DNA of 62,470 nt, from the NCBI RefSeq assembly GCF_004348265.1, contig NZ_SMNT01000018.1:1-62470 (forward strand), given 5' to 3'. Both the position numbers and the translations under genes were made by a program. Positions 7,501 to 16,994 of this stretch are shown in pieces. Source of the stretch: Methylobacterium segetis. Lineage in GTDB: Bacteria; Pseudomonadota; Alphaproteobacteria; Rhizobiales; Beijerinckiaceae. Below the pieces are notes generated by a model, which saw nothing but the letters and a program-made list of their open reading frames with translations, was not told where the DNA came from and searched no databases. Position 1 is the stretch's first letter. Each line of letters opens with the position of its first letter.

Positions 7501-10014
7501 ATGGCGCGCTCAACGGGCCGCAAATCCCGGCAATCACCTCAAGATAAGAGTCAGGGCTTCGCGGCGATGCCGATCTTCTTCACACGTCTCTCCTGGCTCG
7601 TGACCGCCGCGCTGGTCATCGGCCTCCTTCTGCAGCCGGTGGGGACGGCGGTCCAGCTCGAGATGAGCCTCGGCGCCATCGCCGTCATGACGGCGCTCTG
7701 GCTGTTCACGCGGGGGCGGACCGCGCACTACATCTTCCTCGGCATCGGAAGCTTGGTCGTCATCAAGTACTTCTACTGGCGGATCACCAGGACCCTGCCG
7801 TGGTCCGCGGATCCGGTCAGCCTCACGGCCGGGCTCATCCTGCTCGCGGCGGAACTCTACTACCTCTACATCCTGTTCCTCAGCCTGTTCATCAACGCCG
7901 ACCCGCTCAAGCGCCCGCCGGCCCCGGTCGGCAACGAGGCGGACCTCCCGACGGTCGATATCTTCGTGCCGAGCTACAACGAGGACGCGTCGATCCTCGC
8001 CACGACGCTCGCCGCTGCGCGCTCCCTCGACTACCCGGCGCGGAAGCTCACGGTCTGGCTGCTCGACGACGGTGGGACGGACCAGAAATGCGCCGACCCC
8101 GACACCCGCAAGAGCGACGAGGCGCGGGCGCGCCGCGTCGGCCTCGAGCGCCTCTGCGAGGAGCTCGGGGTCCGCTACCTGACGCGCCGCCGCAACGTGC
8201 ACGCCAAGGCCGGCAACCTCAACAACGGGCTGAAGCACGCCACCGGCGAGATCGTGGTGGTGCTCGACGCTGACCACGTCCCCTTCCGCTCCTTCCTGAA
8301 GGAGACCATCGGGCACTTCGCGCAGGACCCGCGTCTGTTCCTCGTGCAGACGCCGCACGCCTTCCTCAACCCCGACCCGATCGAGCGGAACCTGCGCACC
8401 TTCGAGCGCATGCCCTCCGAGAACGAGATGTTCTACGCGATCAGCCAGCCGGGCCTCGACAAGTGGAACGGCTCGTTCTTCTGCGGCTCGGCCGCCCTCC
8501 TGCGCCGGACGGCGCTCGATGAGGCGGGCGGCTTCTCGGGCATCACCATCACGGAGGATTGCGAGACAGCCTTCGAGCTGCACAGCCGCGGCTGGACCAG
8601 CATCTACGTCGACAAGCCGCTGATCGCCGGCCTGCAGCCCGACACCCTGCGCGACTTCATCGGCCAGCGCTCGCGCTGGTGCCAGGGCATGCTGCAGATC
8701 CTGCTTTTGAAGAACCCGGTGTTCAAGCGCGGCCTGAAGATGATTCAGCGCCTCTGCTACATGTCCAACATGACGTACTGGTTTTTCCCGGTGCCCTGCC
8801 TGGTGTTCATGTTCGCGCCGTTGCTGTACATCTTCTTCGATATGAAGATCGTCGTCGCGAACGTCGACGAGGCGATCGCCTACACGGCGACCTACATCAT
8901 CGTGAACCTGATGATGCAGAATTATCTCTACGGCCGGGTCCGCTGGCCCTTCGTCTCGGAGCTGTACGAGTACGTCCAGGGCCTGTTCTTGATCAAGGCG
9001 ACGGCGGCCGTCATCCTGTCGCCGCGCAAGCCCACCTTCAACGTCACGGCCAAGAACGTGACGCTCGACCAGGACCATCTCTCGCCGCTGGCGCTGCCCT
9101 TCTTCGTCGTCTACGTGATCCTGCTCGCGGGCAGCCTCGTGGCGGCCTACCGCTACGCGTTCGAGCCGGGCATCACCAACCTGATGCTGGTCGTCGGCCT
9201 CTGGAACTTCGTCAACGTGATCAAGGCCGGCGCGGCCCTCGGGGTCACCGCCGAGCGGCGCCAGACCGAGACCACCCCGTCGCTGGCCGTGGACCGGCAG
9301 GCGGTGCTGACCCTGAACGGCCTCGCCATCGACGTGCGGGTGGAGCGGGTCTCGGCCCAGCGCTGCCGGATCCGGATGGACACGATCGTCCCGACCCGCC
9401 GCGGCGAGGACAGCAGCACCGGGACGCTCGCGATCGTCCCGCAGCAGGACGGCGGCTCGGCGGGCACGTGGCCGTCCATGCCCGTGACTCTCACGAGCTC
9501 CGCCCTCTCGGGCGAGGAGACGGTGTGCGAGCTCCGGTTCGAGCGGCTGCGCCCGCGCGACTATCTCGCTCTCGCCGACCTGATGTACGGCGACGCGGAG
9601 GCGATGACGCGCTTCCAGCAGGCGCGGCGGCGCCACAAGACGCTGTTCGCGGGCACCGCGCAGTTCGTCTGGTGGGGTCTGGTCGAGCCGTTCCGGGCGC
9701 TGTCCTACGGGCTCGCGGGCCTGCGCCGCCGGGCGCCGGCCGAGGCCGAGCCGGTTCCGGTCCCCAAGACCATCACGATGCGCCGGTCCCTCGCCGACCG
9801 GACCGCGCGTCGGAACGCGGACGCGATCGCGGCCCGCGCCGCGGAGCCGGCCGTGGGCCCCGAGGCGGAAAGCCCGGCCGCGCAGGCGCAGGCCGCCGAG
9901 CTGGCCCCCTCCTGGCTGCAACTCATGGTCGATGCCGAGAACGAGGCCCTCGCGCGCAACCGCCAGCGACGGTCGGCGGATCTCGGCCCCTCGCCCGAAC
10001 CGGCGGCCGGCTGA
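7501..10014 (+). CDS. bcsA: Cellulose synthase catalytic subunit (UDP-forming)
   Basis: The 837-residue inner-membrane enzyme polymerises UDP-glucose to beta-1,4-glucan and moves the chain through its own channel. Membrane helices flank a family-2 glycosyltransferase domain with the DDG motif near residue 188, the DAD motif near 256, TED near 350 and QRSRW near 388, all catalytic or chain-binding. The gating-loop FNVT motif is near residue 512. The C-terminal PilZ region (about 580-700) looks degenerate: the usual RxxxR reads ERRQTET, and the D/NxSxxG motif reads VERVSAQR. The ATG at 7501 is preferred over the TTG at 7495. It heads a run of same-strand genes with short gaps or overlaps down to bcsN. 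Confidence 0.95.
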   Translation: MARSTGRKSRQSPQDKSQGFAAMPIFFTRLSWLVTAALVIGLLLQPVGTAVQLEMSLGAIAVMTALWLFTRGRTAHYIFLGIGSLVVIKYFYWRITRTLPWSADPVSLTAGLILLAAELYYLYILFLSLFINADPLKRPPAPVGNEADLPTVDIFVPSYNEDASILATTLAAARSLDYPARKLTVWLLDDGGTDQKCADPDTRKSDEARARRVGLERLCEELGVRYLTRRRNVHAKAGNLNNGLKHATGEIVVVLDADHVPFRSFLKETIGHFAQDPRLFLVQTPHAFLNPDPIERNLRTFERMPSENEMFYAISQPGLDKWNGSFFCGSAALLRRTALDEAGGFSGITITEDCETAFELHSRGWTSIYVDKPLIAGLQPDTLRDFIGQRSRWCQGMLQILLLKNPVFKRGLKMIQRLCYMSNMTYWFFPVPCLVFMFAPLLYIFFDMKIVVANVDEAIAYTATYIIVNLMMQNYLYGRVRWPFVSELYEYVQGLFLIKATAAVILSPRKPTFNVTAKNVTLDQDHLSPLALPFFVVYVILLAGSLVAAYRYAFEPGITNLMLVVGLWNFVNVIKAGAALGVTAERRQTETTPSLAVDRQAVLTLNGLAIDVRVERVSAQRCRIRMDTIVPTRRGEDSSTGTLAIVPQQDGGSAGTWPSMPVTLTSSALSGEETVCELRFERLRPRDYLALADLMYGDAEAMTRFQQARRRHKTLFAGTAQFVWWGLVEPFRALSYGLAGLRRRAPAEAEPVPVPKTITMRRSLADRTARRNADAIAARAAEPAVGPEAESPAAQAQAAELAPSWLQLMVDAENEALARNRQRRSADLGPSPEPAAG

Positions 10015-10033
10015 CGGCGCGAAGCGACAGCCC

Positions 10034-12736
10034 ATGACCCGGTTTTCCCTCCTCCCGCGACGGCTGACGGTCGACATGCCCCTGCTTCGCTTCACGGCCG
10101 GCCGGTCCCGGCAGCGGGTCCTCGGAGCGCCCCTCGCCCTTCTTGCCGCCGGACTCGCCCTCGTCCCGGTGGGGCAGGCCGATGCGCAGAGCTTCCTCGG
10201 CCGCACGGCCCCGAAGGGCCTCGTGGTGCCTCCGGAGCAGGACGCCTCCGCGCGGCCCGCTCCCGTCCCCGCCCCGATCCCGGTCGCGGGCCCGGTCGCG
10301 GCCACGCTGCGGGAGCGGCCGGCGCGCGCCGAAGTCGCCGCCGTCCAGCCGGCGGCGCCGATCCCGCAGCGGCCGCTGCCCAGCATCGGCGAGAACCTCC
10401 GCCTCGTCGGCGAGGAGAGCAGCCTGCAATGGTCGGTCTTCCTGACCGAGGCGCAGGGTCGCGAGCGGGCGCGCTTCCGGATCGGCTATCTCGCCGCCAT
10501 CTCGGTCATGCCCGAATCCTCGTTCATCACCGCGACCGTCAACGACACGGTGATCGGGCGCGCCCAGATCAATGCCCCGGGCGCCGTGAAGCTGATCGAG
10601 TTCGATGTGCCCGAGGGCGTCCTGAAGCCCGGCTACAACGCGGTCCGCCTCGGCGGTGTCCAGCGCCACCGGGTGGATTGCTCGCTGCCGGCGACCTTCG
10701 AGCTGTGGACCCAGATCGATCCCTCGTGGACCGGCTTCATCCTGCCGCCCGGGACCGGGGCCGTGGCGAGCCTGCGCGACCTGCCGGCCATCCCGCCCAA
10801 CGGCCAGGGCATCGTCCCGATCCGCGTCGTGCTGCCGGGACGTCCCGCCCCCGCCGGCTTCGAGCGCATCATCCGGGCGGTCCAGCAGCTCGCCCTCGTC
10901 GGGCGCTTCTCGCAGGTCGTCGTCGAATACGGGCCGTTCCTGACGGGTCCGGCCGGCATCAACCTCGTCGTCGGGACGGCGGACGAGCTGCGGGCGGTGC
11001 CCGACCTCGACATGGGCAGCGCCGTCGGCGGCGCGCCCCTGAGCTTCCACCCGGCCAAGGAGGGACGCGCCGCGACGCTCGTCATCACCGGCGCGGACGG
11101 GGACGACCTCGACGCGGGCGTGGCCGCCCTCAAGCGCCGCGAGGGCCTCGACGCCCCCGTCGGCAGCCCGCAGGGGCTGCGCGTGCTGGCCATCGCCAAG
11201 GGCGTGCCGGTGCGCGGCGGCGACACCATCCGGCTCGACACGTTCGGCCTGCAGAACCGCGAGTTCAGCGGCCGCCTGTTCCGCTCCGGCTTCGACCTGA
11301 CGCTGCCGGCCGATTTCGTACCGGCGGACTACGCGCGCATCGAGCTGGCGCTGGAGGGCGGCTACGCCCCCGGCCTCGAGGTCGGCGCGCAGATCATGGT
11401 GGACATCAACGGCCGCAACGCCGCCAGCGTCCCGCTGCCGAACACGGCCGGGGAGCGCCTGCGCGGCGAGCCGATCGCGCTGCCGCTCGATCTTTGGCGC
11501 CCCGGCCGCAACCACGTCGACGTGAAGGCGCTCCTGGCGACCGAGGCCGACCGCACCTGCGACACCGCCAACCCGAGCGACGAGCAGAAGCGCTTCCTGT
11601 TGCTCAACACCAGCACCCTGAAGGTGCCGCCCCTGGCGAGAGCTCTGCGCGTGCCGGATCTCGCCGCGACCGCGAGCAGCGGCCTGCCCTATGCCCGGTC
11701 CTCCAAGCGGCCCCGGCTCGTCGTGCCGACCCCTGACCGCGACACGATGGGCGCGGCCACGACGATCGCGGTCCAGATGGCCATCGCGGCCGACCGCGTC
11801 ATCGACTTCTCCCTGAGCGCCGAGCGCCCCGCCGACCGCGATGCCCCGGCCGTCGTGGTGGCGCCTGCCCGCGCCCTCGACCCGGCCCTCCTGCGCATCA
11901 TCGGCCTGGAGCCCGACCAGCTCCGGCAGATCTGGCAGAGCCGCGCGGAGCCCGCCCCGGTCCCGCCCGGGCAGGAGGCCGCGAAGCTCGCCGGCCCGCC
12001 CGGACAGACCGAGGGGATGAGCCTCGAGCGGCTGCAGAACAACGTGCCGCCGGCCTGCGCGCTGCCCGCCGCCCACGCCCGCGTCGCGGCCCTCGCCACG
12101 CAGCGCCCGCGCCCCGCAGGGTCCCGGACCCGCAACGAGGCCGCCGACATCGCGACCGCCTGGGACGCCACGCTGCGGACCGCTCCCTCGCTCACCGATC
12201 AGGTCTCGGCGATGGCGGGCCAGATCGGGGACGCCGCGCAGGCCTCGCTCCAGGACGCCGCGGCCTGGATCAAGGGGCAGATGAAGGACCCGCCCGTGGA
12301 GATCGGCTCGCGCGCGTCGCTCGTCGTCGGCCAAGGCGTCGACGGCGAGGGCCTCGGCTCCGTCGTGACCGTCTTCACGGCGCCGAATGCCGCCCTCCTC
12401 CAGGCCTCGGTGACCTGCCTCAGCAGCCCGGTCCTGTGGAGCAGATTGCAGGGCCGCATCGCGACCCTGGACGCCAACGACGGCGCGATCAGCACCTACG
12501 AGGCGAAGCGCTCCCGCCTGCTCGAGACCGAGCCGCGCAACCTCGCCAATCTGCGCCTGGTCTTCGCGGGCTGGCTGTCGATGAACCCCTCGATCTACGT
12601 CCTCGCGCTGTTCGCCGCCGCGATCGCGCTCGGCCTGAGCACGAACGCGATGCTCCGCAGCGTCGGGCGCACGAGTGCCGGCGGGCGCGGTCCGGACGGC
12701 CCCGCCCGCGACACGAACCCGGGAGAGCCATCGTGA
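10034..12736 (+). CDS. bcsB: Cellulose synthase regulatory/periplasmic subunit BcsB
   Basis: The 900-residue protein is the periplasmic partner of BcsA. It has an N-terminal signal sequence (APLALLAAGLALVPVGQADAQ), a proline-rich linker, paired carbohydrate-binding and flavodoxin-like repeats over most of its length, and a C-terminal membrane anchor (NPSIYVLALFAAAIALGL) that docks to BcsA. The open frame extends back into bcsA, but the ATG at 10034, 19 bp after the bcsA stop, is the sensible start because it is followed by the signal peptide. Its stop overlaps the GTG of bcsZ. Confidence 0.93.
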   Translation: MTRFSLLPRRLTVDMPLLRFTAGRSRQRVLGAPLALLAAGLALVPVGQADAQSFLGRTAPKGLVVPPEQDASARPAPVPAPIPVAGPVAATLRERPARAEVAAVQPAAPIPQRPLPSIGENLRLVGEESSLQWSVFLTEAQGRERARFRIGYLAAISVMPESSFITATVNDTVIGRAQINAPGAVKLIEFDVPEGVLKPGYNAVRLGGVQRHRVDCSLPATFELWTQIDPSWTGFILPPGTGAVASLRDLPAIPPNGQGIVPIRVVLPGRPAPAGFERIIRAVQQLALVGRFSQVVVEYGPFLTGPAGINLVVGTADELRAVPDLDMGSAVGGAPLSFHPAKEGRAATLVITGADGDDLDAGVAALKRREGLDAPVGSPQGLRVLAIAKGVPVRGGDTIRLDTFGLQNREFSGRLFRSGFDLTLPADFVPADYARIELALEGGYAPGLEVGAQIMVDINGRNAASVPLPNTAGERLRGEPIALPLDLWRPGRNHVDVKALLATEADRTCDTANPSDEQKRFLLLNTSTLKVPPLARALRVPDLAATASSGLPYARSSKRPRLVVPTPDRDTMGAATTIAVQMAIAADRVIDFSLSAERPADRDAPAVVVAPARALDPALLRIIGLEPDQLRQIWQSRAEPAPVPPGQEAAKLAGPPGQTEGMSLERLQNNVPPACALPAAHARVAALATQRPRPAGSRTRNEAADIATAWDATLRTAPSLTDQVSAMAGQIGDAAQASLQDAAAWIKGQMKDPPVEIGSRASLVVGQGVDGEGLGSVVTVFTAPNAALLQASVTCLSSPVLWSRLQGRIATLDANDGAISTYEAKRSRLLETEPRNLANLRLVFAGWLSMNPSIYVLALFAAAIALGLSTNAMLRSVGRTSAGGRGPDGPARDTNPGEPS

Positions 12737-13887
12737 GCCGGACCCGATTCTGCCTCTCGCTCGCCTTCGGCCTCCTCGGCGCGCAGGCCATCGCCGAACC
12801 CGCCCCGCCCCCGCGCGACGCGGCCCCCGCCGAGGCGCGCCGCGGCGAGCCGGCGGCCGAGAGCCGGAACGCGCCCGAGAGCGTCTCGCCGCTCTTCAAT
12901 GCCCTCGGCAACACATCGGCCTGGCTCGCCTACAAGGCGCGCTTCGTCACCGACCAGGGCCGGGTCGTCGACACGGGCAACGGCCAGATCAGCCACAGCG
13001 AGGGCCAGGGCTACGGGATGCTGCTCGCCGTGGCGGCCGGCGACCGCGACGCGTTCCAGCGGATCTGGAACTGGACGCGCGCCAACCTGATGGTGCGCGA
13101 CGACTCGCTGCTCGCCTGGCGCTGGGAGCCGGACAAACGCCCCGGCGTCGCCGACATCAACAACGCCACGGACGGCGATATCCTCGTCGCCTGGGCCCTG
13201 GTCGAGGCCGCGGACGCCTGGTCGGACATGGGCTACCGCGTCGCGGCGCGGCGCATGGCCGTCGATATCGGCCGGCGCACGATCCTCTTCAGGGCCCCGA
13301 GCCAGCCGCTGTTGCCCGGCATGTCCGGCTTCTCGGCCGAGGACCGCGCCGACGGGCCGGTCGCGAACCTGTCCTACTGGATCTTCCCCGCCTTCCCGCG
13401 CCTCGCGACCGTGGCGGGGGAGATCGACTGGGCCGCCGTGACCCGCAGCGGGCTCGAACTCCTGGCCAAGGCGCAGTTCGGCCCCTCCAAGCTGCCGACC
13501 GAGTGGATCTCGATGCGCGACCCGGCGCCGAAGCCGGCCGCGGGCTTCCCGGCCGTCTTCTCCTACAACAGCATCCGGATCCCGCTCTACCTCGCCTGGG
13601 CGGGCATCACCGACCATCGCATCCACGCCCCCTTCACGCAGGCCTGGGCGGCGCGTGAGCGCACGGGCCTGCCCGTCGTCGACACCGCGGACGGCCAGAC
13701 GGTCGAGTGGATGCAGGAGCCCGGCTACGAGGCCCTCTCCGCCCTCGAAGCCTGCGCCGTGTCCGGCGAGGCCCTGCCGGCGAACTTCACGGCCCCGGCC
13801 AAGACCGAGAATTACTACCCGGCGACGCTGCATCTTCTCGCGCTCGTCGCGGTGCAGACGAGGTTCAAGACATGCCTTGGGCGTTAG
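12733..13887 (+). CDS. bcsZ: Periplasmic endo-1,4-beta-glucanase BcsZ (GH8)
   Basis: The 384-residue enzyme belongs to glycoside hydrolase family 8, which trims nascent cellulose during export. A signal peptide (FCLSLAFGLLGAQAIAEP) is followed by a catalytic domain with the signature SEGQGYGMLLA, carrying the general-acid Glu, and DINNATDGDILVAWAL, typical of the GH8 barrel. The GTG at 12733 overlaps the bcsB stop (GTGA), indicating coupled translation. The frame runs 16 bp into the following TPR gene. Length is close to that of other BcsZ proteins. Confidence 0.93.
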   Translation: MSRTRFCLSLAFGLLGAQAIAEPAPPPRDAAPAEARRGEPAAESRNAPESVSPLFNALGNTSAWLAYKARFVTDQGRVVDTGNGQISHSEGQGYGMLLAVAAGDRDAFQRIWNWTRANLMVRDDSLLAWRWEPDKRPGVADINNATDGDILVAWALVEAADAWSDMGYRVAARRMAVDIGRRTILFRAPSQPLLPGMSGFSAEDRADGPVANLSYWIFPAFPRLATVAGEIDWAAVTRSGLELLAKAQFGPSKLPTEWISMRDPAPKPAAGFPAVFSYNSIRIPLYLAWAGITDHRIHAPFTQAWAARERTGLPVVDTADGQTVEWMQEPGYEALSALEACAVSGEALPANFTAPAKTENYYPATLHLLALVAVQTRFKTCLGR

Positions 13888-15854
13888 AGCTGGCCTCCCA
13901 GCCGCGGCGCGGCGGCGCGACGCTGCTGATCCTGCTCGGGGCGAGCCTCGGCTGCGCCGGGCCGGTCGCGGCGCAGGCCCTTCCGGCGCGGCCCGGCACC
14001 TCCGTGGTGCTGCAGCCCTCCGAGCGGCGCGCGCCGGTCATCCTCGAGACGACGCCCGCGACGCCGCTCCAGACGGAGATCGTCGACGAGAGCGCCCTGC
14101 GCTACTACGCGGCGAACGGCCAGACCCAGCGCGTCCAGGCCGAGATCCGGCGCCTGCAGCGCCGGTACCCGAACTGGATTGTGCCGACGGACCTCGACAC
14201 CGTGAAGCCGAGCCCGCCCGAGGAGGCGCCGCTCTGGGATCTCTTCACGGCCGGGCGCTTCGACGACCTGCGCGCCTCGATCGCCGCGCGCCGTGCGCTG
14301 GACCCCGATTGGCAGCCCTCCGAGGAGCTCGCGCGCAAGCTCGGCCGCGGCACCTTCCGCAGCGAGGTCAAGGCGGCCGCGCAGAGCGGGGCCTGGGCCG
14401 AGATCGTCGCCCGCATCGGTGCCGACCCGGACGCCATGCAGGCGCCCGACATCGACATCGCGTGGTACGTCGCCGAGGCCTACGCGCGCATCGGCCAGAC
14501 CGCCGCGGCGGCGAGCGTCTACCGCGGCATCCTGGAGCGCCAGAGCGAGACCGCCCTGCGCCTCGCGACCATCCAGAAGGCGATGGCCAACCTGCCGATG
14601 GCCCAGGTCGAGACGCTGCTGGCGCTCGGGCGCGCGGCGGCGGACGGGTCGAGCGAGTTCAAGCCGATCCAGAGCGACATCACCCGCTCCCGCATCGCCG
14701 CCTTCCTGCACGGCGAGACCGAGGTGCGCGTCCAGGCCGCCGAGCTCGCGGCCTTCGGCGAGAGCGCGCGCAGGCTCGGCGATGCCGGGCAGATCAGCAT
14801 GCTCGGCTGGTACGCCCACCGGCGCCGCCAGTTCCGCGAGGCGCTGGACTGGTTCAAGGCCGCGATCGCCCGCGGCGGCGACGCCACGGTGGCGCACGGG
14901 CTCGCCCTCAGCCTGACCGAGATGGGCCAGGAGCGCGAGGCCGAGGAGGTGGCGTTCGCCTGGCGCGGTCCCTCCCTCGAGAACACCATCCTGTACATCG
15001 ACCTGATGGAGCGGCGCCTGACCCAGGCGCCGGCGGTGCCCCTGGAGCCGCACCGGACCGACCGCTTCGCCAAGGTCGTGCTGGCGGCCTCCTCCGGCGA
15101 GGGCGCTCAGGCGCTCGGCTGGTACGCCTACAATTCCTGCCAGTACGAGACCGCGCTCGAGTGGTTCGAGCGCGCGGCGGCCTGGATGCCGCGCGAGCCC
15201 GTGATCCTCGGCTACGCGCTGACCCTCGCGCGCCTGAAGCGCACCCGCGAGTACCTGGAGGTCCTGAACCGCTACGACGGCCTCTTCCCGAAGGTCGTCG
15301 AGCAGGTCTTTCCCGCCGACGTGCAGACCGGCGACCCGACACCCTGCTCCGCGCGCGCCGCCGCCGCGCCCGTCATCCAGGTCGCGAGCGCGGCGGCGCC
15401 GACGCGGGTGCCCAAGCCGAGCGCCGGGCGCGCGGCCGCCGTCCAGCCGGTGGCGGTCAAGCGGACCGACTTCCCCGTCGCCGTAGCGGCCGAGAACCCG
15501 CTCCACTTCGCCGGCGGCTCGATCGCGCCCGATCCCGCCCGCGACGGCGAGTACCTGCGCCTGACCCGTCCCGCGCAGCCGCCGCTCGTGGCGCGGCGCG
15601 TCGTCGGTGTCGCGTCGATGCCCTACGAGCGCTACGGCTACACGCTCCTCCCGGGCTGGAATGGCACCGACCGGCCGAGCTTCCAGATCGGCAGCGGCTC
15701 CCCGCCCGTCGGCACCCTGGCCCAGGCCGAGGCGGCCGCCGAGCCCCGGGCTGGCGCGCAGCGTCCGGCCTCCCGAGGCGAGGCCGACCGGTTCGGCGCC
15801 TTCGACGTCAACCCCGCCGGCGCGCGGCCGGACACCCGCTCCCTGGGACCATGA
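13872..15854 (+). CDS. TPR-repeat periplasmic protein of the cellulose operon
   Basis: The 660-residue protein starts with a signal peptide (LLILLGASLGCAGPVAAQA) and then carries a long array of TPR-like helical hairpins. Examples are AWYVAEAYARIGQTAAAASVY near residue 205 and YNSCQYETALEWFERAAAWM near residue 420. In its place in the operon it corresponds to the TPR part of BcsC. However, the C-terminal 150 residues are low-complexity and show no beta-barrel, and the protein is much shorter than enterobacterial BcsC. It probably organises the periplasmic part of the export complex. The ATG at 13872 lies inside the end of bcsZ, and its stop overlaps the next start (ATGA). Confidence 0.75.
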   Translation: MPWALELASQPRRGGATLLILLGASLGCAGPVAAQALPARPGTSVVLQPSERRAPVILETTPATPLQTEIVDESALRYYAANGQTQRVQAEIRRLQRRYPNWIVPTDLDTVKPSPPEEAPLWDLFTAGRFDDLRASIAARRALDPDWQPSEELARKLGRGTFRSEVKAAAQSGAWAEIVARIGADPDAMQAPDIDIAWYVAEAYARIGQTAAAASVYRGILERQSETALRLATIQKAMANLPMAQVETLLALGRAAADGSSEFKPIQSDITRSRIAAFLHGETEVRVQAAELAAFGESARRLGDAGQISMLGWYAHRRRQFREALDWFKAAIARGGDATVAHGLALSLTEMGQEREAEEVAFAWRGPSLENTILYIDLMERRLTQAPAVPLEPHRTDRFAKVVLAASSGEGAQALGWYAYNSCQYETALEWFERAAAWMPREPVILGYALTLARLKRTREYLEVLNRYDGLFPKVVEQVFPADVQTGDPTPCSARAAAAPVIQVASAAAPTRVPKPSAGRAAAVQPVAVKRTDFPVAVAAENPLHFAGGSIAPDPARDGEYLRLTRPAQPPLVARRVVGVASMPYERYGYTLLPGWNGTDRPSFQIGSGSPPVGTLAQAEAAAEPRAGAQRPASRGEADRFGAFDVNPAGARPDTRSLGP

Positions 15855-16957
15855 TGACCGACCTCCGCTCCCCCGCCGCCCGGGCCCGGCGCCTGACCCG
15901 GATGGGCCTCTCGTTGGCCCTCCTCTGCCTCGCGCTGCCGGCCTGCACCGCGACCCAGGGCCGGCAGAGCGCGGGCCGCGCGATGCCGGACGGGTTCTTC
16001 AGCGCGCTCGACACGCGCCCGCCCGCGAAGAGCGGCCCGCTGGTGTCGCTGCCGCGCAGCGGCACGGTCACGAACGTCGACGAGACCACCTACGCCAACG
16101 GCCGCCGGCAGCGGATCTCCCTCGAAGGGCCGAACTCCCGGAGCCGGATCGAGATCATGCTCCGGACCGGCGGGCGCGGCGGCCTGCCCATGGACAAGCC
16201 CACCCGCGCCGGGATCGCCGGGGAACTCGCGCAGCTCGCCTCCGAGGGGAGCTACCGCATCGTCCGGCGCCCGATCCGCAATCGCTACGGTCAGTTCGGC
16301 GTCGCCCTGAGCGCCCGCTGCGCCTATGCCTGGCAATGGATCGACAACCTGCGCGGCCAGGATCGCGGGCTCGACTGGACCGGCGGCGAGGTTGCCGCGT
16401 CCCTGCGCGTCGAGCATTGCCAGCGCGGCCCGACGACCCCGGAGGCGCTCCTCGCCGACCTCGAGCGCCTGTCCATCCGGACGGGTTCCGGCCAGGAGCC
16501 GGCCCCCTGGTCCCCGCGTCCCCGCCGACGGATCGTGCGGGCAGCCGAGCCGCAGGAGCCCGCCCCGGCCCCGGTCCCAGCCCCGGCGGCGATCCCGCCG
16601 CTGCCGGCGCCCGCGCCGGTCGCCATCAACAGCAGCCGGACCCTCGTCACGGCCGCGCCGCAGCGGCCTCCGCAATACCTCTCCGGCGAGGCGGCGCGGC
16701 CCCAGGCCGGCGCTGCGGCGGGAGAGGTCGGCCAGAGCTTCGCCGTGCCGCGGCCGAGCGGGCAGGGGGGCGCCTCCCTCGATCAGCCGCGCTTCCTCAG
16801 CGAGCGCGTGGCGACGGCCCCCGCCGACCGCCGGGCGGGCGAGACCGCGGCGCCTCCGCCGCCGGTTCCGGTCCGCGCACCGCAGCCGGAGCGCCTCTCG
16901 GCCGACGTCCCGGCCCAGGCCTATCGCGGGCCGGTGCCCCCGCCCTTCGGCTGGTAG
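15851..16957 (+). CDS. bcsN: Cellulose biosynthesis protein BcsN, lipoprotein
   Basis: The 368-residue protein begins with a lipoprotein signal (LSLALLCLALPAC; lipobox LPAC). The central region contains FGVALSARCAYAWQWIDNL, a segment typical of the BcsN family of alphaproteobacterial cellulose loci, and the last 170 residues are Pro/Ala/Arg-rich and probably disordered. It is the last gene of the operon and overlaps the TPR gene by 4 bp. The role of BcsN is not well defined; an envelope-anchored accessory function is likely. The stop faces the end of the convergent cellulase gene 37 bp away. Confidence 0.7.
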   Translation: MMTDLRSPAARARRLTRMGLSLALLCLALPACTATQGRQSAGRAMPDGFFSALDTRPPAKSGPLVSLPRSGTVTNVDETTYANGRRQRISLEGPNSRSRIEIMLRTGGRGGLPMDKPTRAGIAGELAQLASEGSYRIVRRPIRNRYGQFGVALSARCAYAWQWIDNLRGQDRGLDWTGGEVAASLRVEHCQRGPTTPEALLADLERLSIRTGSGQEPAPWSPRPRRRIVRAAEPQEPAPAPVPAPAAIPPLPAPAPVAINSSRTLVTAAPQRPPQYLSGEAARPQAGAAAGEVGQSFAVPRPSGQGGASLDQPRFLSERVATAPADRRAGETAAPPPPVPVRAPQPERLSADVPAQAYRGPVPPPFGW

Positions 16958-16994
16958 CGGCGGCGCACGCCCGCCGCCAGCGGTCCGCGGGGCC

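Noticed and set aside
7534..10386. 950-residue open frame antisense to bcsA
   Set aside because: It is a GC-driven shadow, with Arg/Gly/Ala-rich sequence and no motifs, opposite a gene with complete catalytic motifs.
13655..15850. Long frame overlapping the TPR gene and running into bcsN
   Set aside because: Only the part from 15851 has a lipobox and BcsN features; upstream it is Arg/Pro-rich shadow of the TPR gene.
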